Part shown: piece by piece, positions 18,384 to 27,840 of the stretch
Layout: every line of letters begins with the position of its first letter
Numbering within the stretch: position 1 is the stretch's first letter
NCBI RefSeq assembly: GCF_026967985.1
Contig: NZ_JAPVBJ010000007.1
Span: 1 to 64,000 of the forward strand
Source of the DNA: Modestobacter sp. VKM Ac-2984
GTDB taxonomy: Bacteria > Actinomycetota > Actinomycetes > Mycobacteriales > Geodermatophilaceae
DNA: 64,000 bases
Reading direction: 5' to 3'
Translations under genes and position numbers: made by a program
Notes under the pieces: model-generated
Seen by the model: the letters and a program-made list of their open reading frames with translations, nothing else
Told to the model about the DNA's origin: nothing
Databases searched by the model: none

Positions 18384-19468
18384 TGGCCCGCCCGCTGCGC
18401 TACCTGCTGATCGGCACGCACGTCCCGCCGTCGGGCGAGGGCGGGGGGATGGTCCGCTACGTCGTGCAGCTGGCCCGCGCGCTGGCCGCCCGGGACGACG
18501 TGGAGCTGCACGTGCTGGCCGGCGCCGGCGCGCAGGGGGCCTTCACGCACCTGGTCGACCGCGACCGGGTGCACACCCCGCCCGGCCGCGGCCCGCTGGT
18601 CTCCGCCGTGGAGCGGCTGGCCGGCGCGCGGGTCGGCGGCCGGATGGACGTCGTGCACGGCACCAAGCACCTGCTGCCCCGCGGGGTGGCCGGCGTCGGG
18701 GTGCTCACCGTGCACGACATGCTGGCGCTGGACCGCCCGCACGACTTCGGCCGGGCCAAGCGATTGCTGGTCCGCCCGCCGTACCTGGCCTCGCTGCGGG
18801 CCGCCGACGCGCTGGTCTGCGTGAGCGCCGCCACCCGGGAGCGGCTGGTCAGCTACCTGCCGTCCACCGCCCCGCGCGCCTCCGTGGTGCACCACCCCGA
18901 CGGCTCCTCGCTCACCGACGTCGCCGCCGAGGCCGTGCCCGAGCTGGCCGGCCGGCCGTTCGCGCTGGTCGTCGGTGATCCCTCCCCGCGGAAGAACGTC
19001 GGCCTGGTCGTCGACGCCTGGGCGCAGGTGCGCGCCGCCGTCCCCGATGCGGTGCTCGTGGTGGTCGGCCCGGACAGCTGGGGGCCCACCGACCGCGGCC
19101 GGGCCTTCGCCGAGCTGGCCGCCGACGGGGCGGTCGTCGCCCTCGGCCACGTCCCCGACGCCCGGCTGCGGTGGCTCTACGAGCGCGCCCGGGTCGTGCT
19201 GTGCCCCAGCCTCGCCGAGGGCTTCGGGCTGCCCGCAGCGGAGGCGCTCGGGCTGGGGGCGCCGGTGCTGACGTCGGAGGACCCGGCGCTCGCCGAGGCC
19301 TCCCCGGCCGGTGCCCAGCGGCTGCCCGGACGCCGTCCCGAGGTGTGGGCCGCCGCGATGGTGGAGCACCTGGGCCGGCCCCGGCCGCCGGTGCTGCTCC
19401 GGCCGGCCCGCCGCGGCTGGGACGACGTCGTCGAGGAGACCCTGGCGGCGGTGCGCCGTGTCCGCTGA
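18383..19468 (+). CDS. Glycosyltransferase family 4
   Basis: A 361-residue GT4 enzyme. The N-terminal domain has 'YLLIGTHVPPSGEGGGMVRYV' split around residue 15 (acceptor loop), 'MDVVHGTKHLLPR' and 'VGVLTVHDML'. The donor domain has 'FALVVGDPSPRKNV' and the E-x7-E region 'PSLAEGFGLPAAEALGLGAPV' near residue 275. Its start codon shares one base with the stop of the polymerase gene. It probably adds one sugar of the repeat unit. Confidence 0.87.
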   Translation: MARPLRYLLIGTHVPPSGEGGGMVRYVVQLARALAARDDVELHVLAGAGAQGAFTHLVDRDRVHTPPGRGPLVSAVERLAGARVGGRMDVVHGTKHLLPRGVAGVGVLTVHDMLALDRPHDFGRAKRLLVRPPYLASLRAADALVCVSAATRERLVSYLPSTAPRASVVHHPDGSSLTDVAAEAVPELAGRPFALVVGDPSPRKNVGLVVDAWAQVRAAVPDAVLVVVGPDSWGPTDRGRAFAELAADGAVVALGHVPDARLRWLYERARVVLCPSLAEGFGLPAAEALGLGAPVLTSEDPALAEASPAGAQRLPGRRPEVWAAAMVEHLGRPRPPVLLRPARRGWDDVVEETLAAVRRVR

Positions 19469-19964
19469 CGTGCGCGCCATCCTCTCCACCCCGGTGTACG
19501 GCGAGCCGCTCGGCGTGCTGCACGTCGCCGGCCCCGCCGAGCTGGTGACGGCCCGGGCGGTCGCGGGAGTGCAGACCGCGGCCGGCTGGCGCACCGGCGT
19601 GCTGGCGCCCGACGCGCTGCCGGAGGCGGTGCTGGACGACGTCGACGTGGTCGTGCTCTGGGGCCGGCGCGCCGCCGCCGGGCGGGACGTCGTCGCCGGC
19701 CGCCGGGCGACCGTCGTCGTCCTCGACGCCCGAGACGTGCGGGCGGTGCTGACCTCGCCGCTGCGCTGGGCCCGCGAGCTGCGCCGGACGGCGCGCACCA
19801 ACCTGCTGCTGGTGCCCGCCGGCCTGGCCGAGCGCTACACCCGCTGGGGGCCGCCGGTGCCGCTGGCGCACCGCCCCGAGGGGCTGCCGGAGCAGGCCGC
19901 GGTCACCGTGCTGTCGGCGTGGACGGCGCGGGCGCACGCGTTCGGGGCGCGGCCCGCCGGCTGA
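19458..19964 (+). CDS. Conserved-looking protein of unknown function, last gene of the EPS operon
   Basis: A 168-residue product beginning at GTG 19458, overlapping the GT4 gene by 11 bases. It has strong GC3 coding bias and an alternating strand/helix pattern ('VDVVVLWGRR', 'ATVVVLDARDVRAVL', 'TNLLLVPAGLAERY') that resembles one Rossmann half of a GT-B glycosyltransferase, but no donor-site motif is present. It could be a shortened glycosyltransferase partner subunit or a separate regulator. I do not recognise a family. Its stop codon sits inside a 21-base palindrome (19953-19973). Confidence 0.65.
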   Translation: MSADVRAILSTPVYGEPLGVLHVAGPAELVTARAVAGVQTAAGWRTGVLAPDALPEAVLDDVDVVVLWGRRAAAGRDVVAGRRATVVVLDARDVRAVLTSPLRWARELRRTARTNLLLVPAGLAERYTRWGPPVPLAHRPEGLPEQAAVTVLSAWTARAHAFGARPAG

Positions 19965-19973
19965 GCCGGCGGG
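19953..19973. terminator. Bidirectional terminator-like palindrome at convergent gene ends
   Basis: CCCGCCGGC (19953-19961) and GCCGGCGGG (19965-19973) are perfect inverted arms around TGA, which is the stop codon of the plus-strand gene. The stop codon of the minus-strand beta-helix gene begins at the next base. A GC-rich hairpin placed exactly between convergent genes suggests termination in both directions, though no T-run is present. Confidence 0.6.
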
Positions 19974-21413
19974 TCACCAGCCGCGGTGCTCGGGGACGGG
20001 GGAGCCGTCGTCGGAGACGTCGAACAGCCGCACCGCGGGGGACGCGTTCGTGTGGAACGGCCGCGCCGGGCCGCCGGTGAGCGAGATCCCGGAGAAGGTG
20101 ACCCGCTGGACGCCCGCGCCCGGATCGGCGAGCACCCCGAGCTCCCAGCTGGCACCGGCCCGGGTGTCGGTGATCGCGAGGTCGCGGATCGTCACGTCGG
20201 CGGTCGTGGTGCCGCTGTTGCCGGCGTAGACCAGCACCGCGCCGTGGTCCTTGGCCGGGTTGGTGTTGGCGCCGGTCACCGTGCCGCGCGTGATCCGCAC
20301 CCGGCGCGAGGGGAACGTGTAGTACGGGTCGCCCTCGCTACCGACGTAGACCGCGGCGGCGTCGGTGTCCCGGATCGCCACGTCGGTGTAGGTGATGTCG
20401 TCCCCGCCGACGACGGAGATGCCCCGGCCCCACGTCGTCCCGTCCACCTGCGGGGAGGAGATCTCCACCCGCGCGCACGGCACCCCGTCGGCCCGGTAGG
20501 AGACCACGGCGACCCCGTCGTCCCCGGTGTCGGTGGTCACCGGGGAGACGACCCGGCCGTCGTGCGCGCCGCCGGTCACGTGCACGCCGTCGGCGCGGCT
20601 GCCGACGACCGTCACCCGGTCCAGCAGGAAGTGCCCGGAGCCGTTGCCGACGTAGAAGCCGGCGGCCGCCGCACCCCGGACGTGCACGTCGCGCAGCACC
20701 ACCCCGTCGGCGGAGACGCGGACCTTCATCTGCTCGTAGGCGTGGAAGCGCTCGGTCGAGGTGGCGAGTGCGAACGTCACCCCCTCGACGACCACGCGGT
20801 CGGCGTCGACGTGGAACGCCGAGCGGGTCTCCTGGGTGGCGGTGACGGTCGCGCCCCGGCCGAGGACGGTGAGACCGGGGGTGCGCACCCGGAGGACGTC
20901 GGAGTGCAGGTAGGTCGCGCCCGCGCGCAGCCGCAGGATGCTCCCGGTGGGCACGGTGTCCAGCGCCTGCTGCAGCGCGGCGGTGTCGTCGGTGACGCCG
21001 TCGCCGACCGCACCGAACCGCTCGACCGGGATGTCGCCGCGGGCGCCGGCGACCACCACGGCGTCCCTGGCACCGGCCGCCGCGGTGCCGGCCGCTGCGG
21101 TAGCGGACGCGCTCGAGCCGGAGGACGGGGCGGCGGTGGCCGGACCGGCAGCGGCAGGCGGCGGCGGAGGTGCGGACCCGGCGGCCGGTGCGGTGTCTGT
21201 TCCGGGCGCCGGCGGGGCCGCGCTCGGGTCCGTGGCGGTGGCCCCGCCGGCCGGGGGGACGGCGGTGGGCACGGCACTGGCCGGGCCTCCGGTGCGGGCG
21301 CTGGGCCGTGGCTCGGCCACCCCTGTGGACCCGACCAGGCACAGCGCCAGGAGCGCGCTCGCCACCAGCGCCCGGGACACCGTCCGCGGCCGGCGCACCC
21401 GCGAGGGGCTCAT
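19974..21413 (-). CDS. Secreted pectate-lyase-superfamily beta-helix protein
   Basis: A 479-residue protein with an N-terminal signal segment ('RALVASALLALCLVGSTGVAE'), a long Ala/Pro/Gly/Ser linker (about residues 35-120) and a catalytic-type domain. The domain opens with 'VERFGAVGDGVTDDTAALQQAL', the classic N-terminal motif of the pectate lyase/glycosyl hydrolase 28-like superfamily (Pectate_lyase_3). Beta-helix coils follow ('VVVEGVTFAL', 'VVLRDVHVRG', 'FLLDRVTVVG', 'ITYTDVAIRD'). It may cut or bind the polymer made by this locus. The start codon overlaps the stop of the upstream GT4 gene (ATGA), so the two are translationally coupled. Confidence 0.83.
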   Translation of the reverse strand: MSPSRVRRPRTVSRALVASALLALCLVGSTGVAEPRPSARTGGPASAVPTAVPPAGGATATDPSAAPPAPGTDTAPAAGSAPPPPPAAAGPATAAPSSGSSASATAAAGTAAAGARDAVVVAGARGDIPVERFGAVGDGVTDDTAALQQALDTVPTGSILRLRAGATYLHSDVLRVRTPGLTVLGRGATVTATQETRSAFHVDADRVVVEGVTFALATSTERFHAYEQMKVRVSADGVVLRDVHVRGAAAAGFYVGNGSGHFLLDRVTVVGSRADGVHVTGGAHDGRVVSPVTTDTGDDGVAVVSYRADGVPCARVEISSPQVDGTTWGRGISVVGGDDITYTDVAIRDTDAAAVYVGSEGDPYYTFPSRRVRITRGTVTGANTNPAKDHGAVLVYAGNSGTTTADVTIRDLAITDTRAGASWELGVLADPGAGVQRVTFSGISLTGGPARPFHTNASPAVRLFDVSDDGSPVPEHRGW

Positions 21414-22519
21414 CGGGACCCCGCCAGGCACAGCAGGTGCTCGGCCACGGCGGTCTGGGAGGTGGCTGCGGCGAACCGGGTGGTCGCCACCGACCGGCCC
21501 GTCTCGGCCTCGCGGGCCGCGGTAGCCGGGTCGAGCAGCCGGGCGGTCAGCGCGTCGGTGAGCGCCTCGATCTCGAACGCCGGGACGGCGGCACCCGCAC
21601 CACCGAGGGACGCAGCGATGCCGGCGACGTCGAAGGCGACCACGCTGCGCTGACCGGCCATCGCCTCCATCGCCACCAGCGGCAGCCCGGCCTCCCAGCG
21701 GGAGGGGACCGCGACGACGTCGGCGGCGGCGTACCACTCGGCCAGCCGCTCCCCGGGGGCGAAGCGGACCGAGCCGTCGGCCCGGGCGCGCAGCGCCGCC
21801 TCGTCCGGGCCGGCGCCGACGAGCACCAGCTGGGCGTCCGGCACGGCCCGTCGCACCCCGGGCCAGGCGGAGAGCAGCATGTCCTGGCCCTTCTGCCGGG
21901 CCAGCCGGCCGACGCACACCACGGTGGGCGCCGCGGGGAGCCCGAGTGCGGCGCGGGCGGCCGCCCGGTCCTGCGGGGCCCACAGCTCGGGCTCGACGCC
22001 GTTGGGCACCACCACCGACCGCCCGGTCAGGCCGGCGGCCCGCCCGGTCGCCAGCTCGGCCTCGCTCACGCAGAGGGTCAGGTCGGTCCAGCGCTGGGCG
22101 AACCGCTCCCAGCTGCGGGAGGCCGTCTGCACCGGCCCGGTGACCGCCTCGAACGACCAGGCGTGCGGCTGGAAGACCGTCGGACGCCGGCCCCGCACCG
22201 CCAGCCGCCCGGCCAGCCCGGCCTTGGCGCTGTGCAGGTGCACCACCTGGGGGTCCGTGGTCGCCACGACCCGGCGGAGCGCCGCCGCCTCGCCGGGCAC
22301 CGACGGGCCGGGGGAGCGGCTCGCCCGCCACGGCACCAGCTCGGCCCCGGCGGCACGGACGGTGTCGGCGAGCCAACCCTCGCCCGGGCAGGCCACCAGC
22401 ACCTCCCAGCCGCGGCGACGCTGGTCGGCGACCAGTCCGGCGACCACGCGGGCCACCCCCGCCTCGACCGGCTGGCTGACGTGCAGGACGCGCAGCGTCG
22501 GGTTCTCGGATCCGCCCAC
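21410..22519 (-). CDS. Glycosyltransferase family 4
   Basis: A 369-residue GT4 protein. 'LRVLHVSQPVEAGVARVV' (about residues 9-26) is the acceptor loop, 'PQVVHLHSAKAGLAGRLA' and 'VFQPHAWSFE' follow, and the donor domain has 'VVCVGRLARQKGQDMLLSA' and 'VVAVPSRWEAGLPLVAMEAM' with the paired glutamates near residue 275-283. The GTG at 22519 is the best start; the frame stays open much further upstream but that sequence is not GT-like. It forms a two-gene unit with the beta-helix gene and diverges from the sugar transferase gene. Confidence 0.85.
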   Translation of the reverse strand: MGGSENPTLRVLHVSQPVEAGVARVVAGLVADQRRRGWEVLVACPGEGWLADTVRAAGAELVPWRASRSPGPSVPGEAAALRRVVATTDPQVVHLHSAKAGLAGRLAVRGRRPTVFQPHAWSFEAVTGPVQTASRSWERFAQRWTDLTLCVSEAELATGRAAGLTGRSVVVPNGVEPELWAPQDRAAARAALGLPAAPTVVCVGRLARQKGQDMLLSAWPGVRRAVPDAQLVLVGAGPDEAALRARADGSVRFAPGERLAEWYAAADVVAVPSRWEAGLPLVAMEAMAGQRSVVAFDVAGIAASLGGAGAAVPAFEIEALTDALTARLLDPATAAREAETGRSVATTRFAAATSQTAVAEHLLCLAGSR

Positions 22520-22870
22520 GGGTCGAGCATGGAGCCCTTGGCAACAGGCTGGCCGGACGACACCACGGACGTCCAGAAGGTGACCGAACTCACGAGGCTG
22601 ACGGCAGGTGTACGGCAGGAAACGGCGGTATGGAGCCTCCTGCGCGTCGTCACTCTGCGCGAGTGCGGACCGGGTGATCGGTTCGATCGGGTGTGGTGCG
22701 CGCCACGGCGGCCGTTCCACCGGTGTCCCGGGCTCCGCTTCGGGGCTGGTCGACCCGAGCAGGCGGACCGTACGTTCCCCCGGGTCGGTCGGCGGGGTCT
22801 CCTCCCGACGGGCCGGCGGCGACCAGCTGCCGCGCTGACCAGGGAACCAACGACGTACGGGAGCCGGACC
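22520..22870. other. 351-base divergent intergenic region
   Basis: This region separates the minus-strand GT4 gene from the plus-strand sugar transferase gene and should carry both promoters. No recognisable -35/-10 pair, riboswitch or strong palindrome was found. Open frames that cross it lack good codon bias. GGGAG (22859-22863) is the likely ribosome binding site of the TTG start at 22871. Confidence 0.4.
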
Positions 22871-24373
22871 TTGTTGCTGCTGGAAGCGCCCGACGAGTTC
22901 GTCGAGCCCCGGACGGAGGTCGTCGCCCGCCGGCGTTTCTGGTCCGTGGCGCGCCTCCGGGGTGAGGGCACCGCCGCCCGCCGGGCCTGGCGGAAGACCT
23001 ACGTGCGCCGGATCCTGCTGGGTGACGCCCTGGTCGCCGTGCTGGCCGCCCTGGTCGGTCGGCTGCTGCCCGAGCAGGGGCCGCTCGCCGCGCACGGCGC
23101 GCCCTGGCCGGTCGTCGTCCTGCCGCTGGTCTGGGTGGCCGCGATGGCGGTCGGGCGCAGCTACGAGGAGCGCTTCCTCTGGGTCGGCCCGGAGGAGTTC
23201 CGCCGGGTCTTCTTCTCCGCCGTCCTGCTGCTGGCGTCGGTGGGCACGGTCTCCTGGGCGTTCAAGCTCGAGGTCGCCCGCAGCTTCGTCGTGGTCGCGC
23301 TGCCCCTGGCCACGGTGCTCGGCCTGCTGCAGCGCTACGCGCAGCGCGCCTGGCTGCACCACCAGCGCATGCACGGCCGGTTCCAGCAGACCGCGATCCT
23401 GGTCGGCCACCGCACCGGCACGGCCGAGCTGCACGCCCAGCTGGTCCGCCAGGCCCAGCACGGCCTCCGGGTGATCGGCGTCTGCCTGCCGTCGGCCCCG
23501 CCCGCCGGGACCGTCTTCGACGGGCTGCCGGTGCTGGGCGGCTTCAGCGACATCGCCGACGTCGTCCGCCGGTACGAGGTGGACACCGTCGCCGTGCTGC
23601 CCTCACCGGAGCTGGACGGCGCCGCCCTGCGCCGCCTCGGGTGGGATCTGGAGACCACCGAGGCCGAGCTGCTGCTCGCCCCGGCGGTGACCGAGTTCGC
23701 CGGCCCGCGGGTGGGCATCCGGCCGGTCAACGGGCTGCCGCTGATGCACCTGGAGCGGCCGGAGTTCCGCGGGCTGCGCCGCGTCACCAAGGACGTCTTC
23801 GACCGGTCGGTCGCCCTGGCCGCCGTCGTGGTGCTGCTGCCGGTGCTGCTGGTGCTGGCCGTGGCGGTCGCGACCACCAGCCGGGGCCCGGTGTTCTTCC
23901 GGCACGAGCGGATCGGCCGCGCCGGCCAGCCCTTCCACGTGCTGAAGTTCCGCAGCATGGTGCCCGACGCCGACCAGCGGATGGCGGAGCTGATGGCGCA
24001 GAACGAGGGCAACGCCGTCCAGTTCAAGATGAAGCGCGACCCGCGGGTCACCCGGGTGGGGGCGGTCATGCGGCGGTGGTCGCTCGACGAGCTGCCGCAG
24101 CTGTTCAACGTCGTCGGCGGCACCATGTCGCTGGTCGGCCCGCGGCCGCACGTGACCCGCGAGGTCGAGCAGTACGGCTTGGACATGCGGCGCCGCCTGC
24201 TCGTCAAGCCCGGGATCACCGGCCTGTGGCAGGTCAGCGGCCGGTCGGACCTGTCCTGGGACGACTCGGTGCGGATCGACGTCCGGTACGTGGAGAACTG
24301 GTCGCTCGCCCTGGACCTGATGATCCTGGGCAAGACCCTCGGTGCGGTCGTCCGCGGCTCCGGGGCCTACTGA
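22871..24373 (+). CDS. Undecaprenyl-phosphate sugar phosphotransferase (WbaP/CpsE type)
   Basis: A 500-residue initiating enzyme that puts the first sugar phosphate on undecaprenyl phosphate. Four or five N-terminal membrane segments (about residues 50-160) precede a Rossmann-like domain ('TAILVGHRTGTAEL', 'DTVAVLPSPELDG') and a fifth helix. The catalytic PF02397 domain (about 303-500) shows KDVFDRSVAL, 'FFRHERIGRAGQPFHVLKFR', 'SLDELPQLFNVVGG', 'MSLVGPRPH' and 'KPGITGLWQVSGRSDLSW'. A TTG start with GGGAG seven bases upstream is chosen because no better start is seen. It is the probable first step of the repeat-unit assembly encoded in this locus. Confidence 0.9.
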   Translation: MLLLEAPDEFVEPRTEVVARRRFWSVARLRGEGTAARRAWRKTYVRRILLGDALVAVLAALVGRLLPEQGPLAAHGAPWPVVVLPLVWVAAMAVGRSYEERFLWVGPEEFRRVFFSAVLLLASVGTVSWAFKLEVARSFVVVALPLATVLGLLQRYAQRAWLHHQRMHGRFQQTAILVGHRTGTAELHAQLVRQAQHGLRVIGVCLPSAPPAGTVFDGLPVLGGFSDIADVVRRYEVDTVAVLPSPELDGAALRRLGWDLETTEAELLLAPAVTEFAGPRVGIRPVNGLPLMHLERPEFRGLRRVTKDVFDRSVALAAVVVLLPVLLVLAVAVATTSRGPVFFRHERIGRAGQPFHVLKFRSMVPDADQRMAELMAQNEGNAVQFKMKRDPRVTRVGAVMRRWSLDELPQLFNVVGGTMSLVGPRPHVTREVEQYGLDMRRRLLVKPGITGLWQVSGRSDLSWDDSVRIDVRYVENWSLALDLMILGKTLGAVVRGSGAY

Positions 24374-24449
24374 CGCCGACCCGCCGCGGCGGCGCGGGAG
24401 CGGGGGGCCGGAGGATGGGCCCCCACCCCCGCCCGGACGGAGACCGACG

Positions 24450-25199
24450 TTGACCGGCACCGATCACGACCTCGCCCGCACGCTGGCCACCCAGGCCGGC
24501 GAGCTGCTGCTCACCGTGCGCGGGCGGGACTTCGCCGACGCCGCGGCGCGCAAGGCCGCCGGCGACGGGGAGTCCCACCGCTGGCTGGCCGAGCAGCTCG
24601 CTGCGCTGCGCCCCGGGGACGCAGTCCTGTCCGAGGAGGGCGCCGACGACGCCCGCCGGCTCACCGCCGACCGGGTCTGGATCGTCGACCCCCTCGACGG
24701 CACCCGGGAGTTCTCCGAACTGGAGCGCAGTGACTGGGCGGTGCACGTCGCGCTCTGGGAGCGGGGCGACCTGGTCGCCGGGGCCGTCGCCCTGCCGGCC
24801 GAGGGCACCACCCTGAGCACGTCCGCCGTCGACCCGCCGCCGGCCCGCCCGGAGGGCCCGCTGCGCCTGGCGGTGAGCCGCAGCCGCCCGCCGGCCCTGG
24901 TCGCCGACCTCGTCGCACAGCTCGCGGCCGAGCCGGTGGCCATGGGGTCGGCCGGGGTCAAGGCGATGTCCGTCGTCCGCGGGGCCACCGACGCCTACGT
25001 GCACGGCGGCGGCCAGTACGAGTGGGACTCCGCCGCACCGGTCGCGGTGGCCCGGGCCGCCGGGCTGCACGCCAGCCGGCTCGATGGCTCCCCGCTGCGC
25101 TACAACCGGCCCGACCCCTACCTGCCCGACCTGCTCATCTGCCGACCGGAGTTCGCCGACCAGCTGCTGGCCGCCCTGGCGGCGGACGCCCGGGGCTGA
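24450..25199 (+). CDS. cysQ: 3'(2'),5'-bisphosphate nucleotidase (CysQ family)
   Basis: A 249-residue member of the inositol monophosphatase-like superfamily. The metal-binding motif WIVDPLDGTREF (about residues 72-83), the preceding 'VLSEEGADD' and the C-terminal 'GGQYEWDSAAPVAVARAAG' (WD-S-A-P motif) are all present. CysQ hydrolyses 3'-phosphoadenosine 5'-phosphate, the by-product of PAPS use. The TTG start has GGAG seven bases upstream. With the APS kinase at 26155 it suggests local PAPS production and recycling, and that could serve sulfate assimilation or sulfation. Confidence 0.87.
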   Translation: MTGTDHDLARTLATQAGELLLTVRGRDFADAAARKAAGDGESHRWLAEQLAALRPGDAVLSEEGADDARRLTADRVWIVDPLDGTREFSELERSDWAVHVALWERGDLVAGAVALPAEGTTLSTSAVDPPPARPEGPLRLAVSRSRPPALVADLVAQLAAEPVAMGSAGVKAMSVVRGATDAYVHGGGQYEWDSAAPVAVARAAGLHASRLDGSPLRYNRPDPYLPDLLICRPEFADQLLAALAADARG

Positions 25200-25263
25200 A
25201 CCTCTCGGAATCGGCAGCCCCGACCCGGTCAAGCACCGGTGCGGAGCTGCCGATCACGAGGAC

Positions 25264-26151
25264 ATGCCGTGGTGGGGGTGGGTGCTCGTCGGGTGGACGA
25301 CGCTCGCGATCGTCGTCGCCGTGCCCCTGGGCATGGCCCTGCGGATCGCCGAGCTGCGTTCGCGGGGGCAGACCGGCCCGCTGCTGACCGGCCTCCGCTC
25401 CGCCCGGACCCGCCCGCGGCGACGCCGGCTCCCCGTGCCGCCGCTGTCCGCCGCGCTCATCGGCGTCGGGCTCAGCCTGCAGGCCGTCGGCCTCGGGCTG
25501 CGGATCGCCGGCAACGACCGGGGCGCCGCCCGCTACCTGTCCATGGACGCCCCGCTGTCGATCCCGCGGATGTGGGTCACCGCCCTGCTCGCCACGGCCG
25601 CCGTGGCCGCCTTCGTCGGCGCCGCCCGCGCCACCGAGCGCCGGCCGTGGTGGCTGGGCGTCGGTGTCGTCGCGGCCCTGGTCGCCCAGGTCAAGGGCGG
25701 CGGGACCGTGCACGTCGAGGCGCTGCGGACCGCCGGTCTGGCCGGCCGGCCGGTGCTGGCCACCGCCGTCAGCGCCGGCATCGCCGCCGTGACCCTCGCG
25801 GTGCTCTGGTGGCTCAGCCGCACCGAGCGGCGCGACCGCCGGCGGGTGATGACCGCCTTCGGCATCTACGCCGGGGCCGCCGTCGTCCTGTCCGGCGTCT
25901 CCTCCGTCGTCGGGTCGGCGTCCGGTGGGTTCCCGTGGGCCGCCGTCGCGACGTTCGTCGAGGAGAGCGGCGAGGTCGTCGGCGCGGTGGCCGTGCTCAC
26001 CGCCGTCCTCGTCGGGGTCGCACCCCGGCTCGTACTCCCGGCCGACTGGGCGCTGCGCCGCCGCGCCGACGCCGAGACGGTCGACGCCCCCGGTCAGCTG
26101 CCGGCCTGGCGCACCGGCCCCGAGCGACTGCCCGGCTGGCCCGGCTCCTGA
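25264..26151 (+). CDS. Multi-pass membrane protein of unknown function (paralogue of 29918-30589)
   Basis: A 295-residue protein with about seven membrane segments. Distinct marks are 'MDAPLSIPRMW' after the second segment, a lysine in 'QVKGGGT' after the fourth, and 'TFVEESGEVVGA' before the last. The same three marks in the same order and spacing occur in the protein at 29918, so the two are paralogues. I do not recognise the family or a function. It lies 64 bases downstream of cysQ and is convergent with cysC, whose stop codon lies three bases beyond its own. The ATG opens directly on the first helix. Confidence 0.72.
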   Translation: MPWWGWVLVGWTTLAIVVAVPLGMALRIAELRSRGQTGPLLTGLRSARTRPRRRRLPVPPLSAALIGVGLSLQAVGLGLRIAGNDRGAARYLSMDAPLSIPRMWVTALLATAAVAAFVGAARATERRPWWLGVGVVAALVAQVKGGGTVHVEALRTAGLAGRPVLATAVSAGIAAVTLAVLWWLSRTERRDRRRVMTAFGIYAGAAVVLSGVSSVVGSASGGFPWAAVATFVEESGEVVGAVAVLTAVLVGVAPRLVLPADWALRRRADAETVDAPGQLPAWRTGPERLPGWPGS

Positions 26152-26154
26152 CCG

Positions 26155-27183
<1,029 letters not shown>

Positions 27184-27239
27184 GGCAGGGAGTCTGGCAA
27201 GCGCCGGGTCACCGGGCCTGACCCGGCCGGGTGCGGACG

Positions 27240-27419
27240 TCACATGCCGGGACGGACGACCCCGCAGCGGCAGGCGTAGAGGGAGGCGCCGCTGAACGGG
27301 TCGTCCCCGGCGCGGCGGTAGTGGTGCAGGTGCGCCGACGACGGCCGCGTGCGGGCCGGGCGGAGCACCGAACGCAGCCCAACGGCAGAGGTGGGCGGCG
27401 GCGATGCGAGGAAGCGCAC
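27240..27419 (-). CDS. Small Cys-containing protein, unknown function
   Basis: A 59-codon frame from GTG 27419 to TGA at 27240-27242. Nearly every third codon position is G or C, the pattern of real genes here, and the end '[14 protein letters not shown]' with its C-x-C pair looks conserved rather than random. No ribosome binding site is obvious. Other frames across this stretch lack both features. Confidence 0.5.
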   Translation of the reverse strand: MRFLASPPPTSAVGLRSVLRPARTRPSSAHLHHYRRAGDDPFSGASLYACRCGVVRPGM

Positions 27420-27595
27420 GGGCCGAGTGTGGAGCCCGTCGGCCCGCCGCGGAAGAGCCCGGGCACCAACAGCAGATGAACTGCATCACCCGGACGAGGT
27501 GGCCCGGACGGGTGGTCGACGGGCGGGTGGTCACCGAGCGTGGTCGGCGCCCACCGCCGCTGCGCCCGGTCGGCCGGACGCAGCGGCGGTCGAGG

Positions 27596-27739
27596 TCAGC
27601 GGGGCGCAGGCTCGACCGGGTCGCGCGGGGTGCGCTCATCGGCAGCCCGCCGAGCGGCGAAGTCCGACTGCAGGGCGTCGGCGAGCGCGAGGGCGGAGTC
27701 GGCGGGACCAGCGACCGGAGCGTGTGCAGTACGCGTCAT
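27596..27739 (-). CDS. Small hypothetical protein
   Basis: A 47-residue frame starting at ATG 27739 ([12 protein letters not shown].., helical centre '[17 protein letters not shown]', charged tail). Codon third positions are mostly G/C. The ribosome binding site is weak. It could be a small regulatory or structural peptide; I do not recognise it. Confidence 0.42.
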   Translation of the reverse strand: MTRTAHAPVAGPADSALALADALQSDFAARRAADERTPRDPVEPAPR

Positions 27740-27840
27740 GGCAGAAAGCTAGGACGCGGCTGTGGTGCGGGGACGGCGACACACGGTCGGCGTCCGTTGC
27801 GAGTTCGTGACGGCGTGCCCGCCCTGTCACACCGGAACGC

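Noticed and set aside
21410-23461. A 683-codon minus-strand frame
   Set aside because: Sequence beyond 22519 lies antisense to the sugar transferase gene and does not extend the GT4 fold.
21170-24373. A 1067-codon plus-strand open frame
   Set aside because: The part before 22871 runs antisense to two well-supported minus-strand genes and has shadow composition; only the sugar transferase is real.
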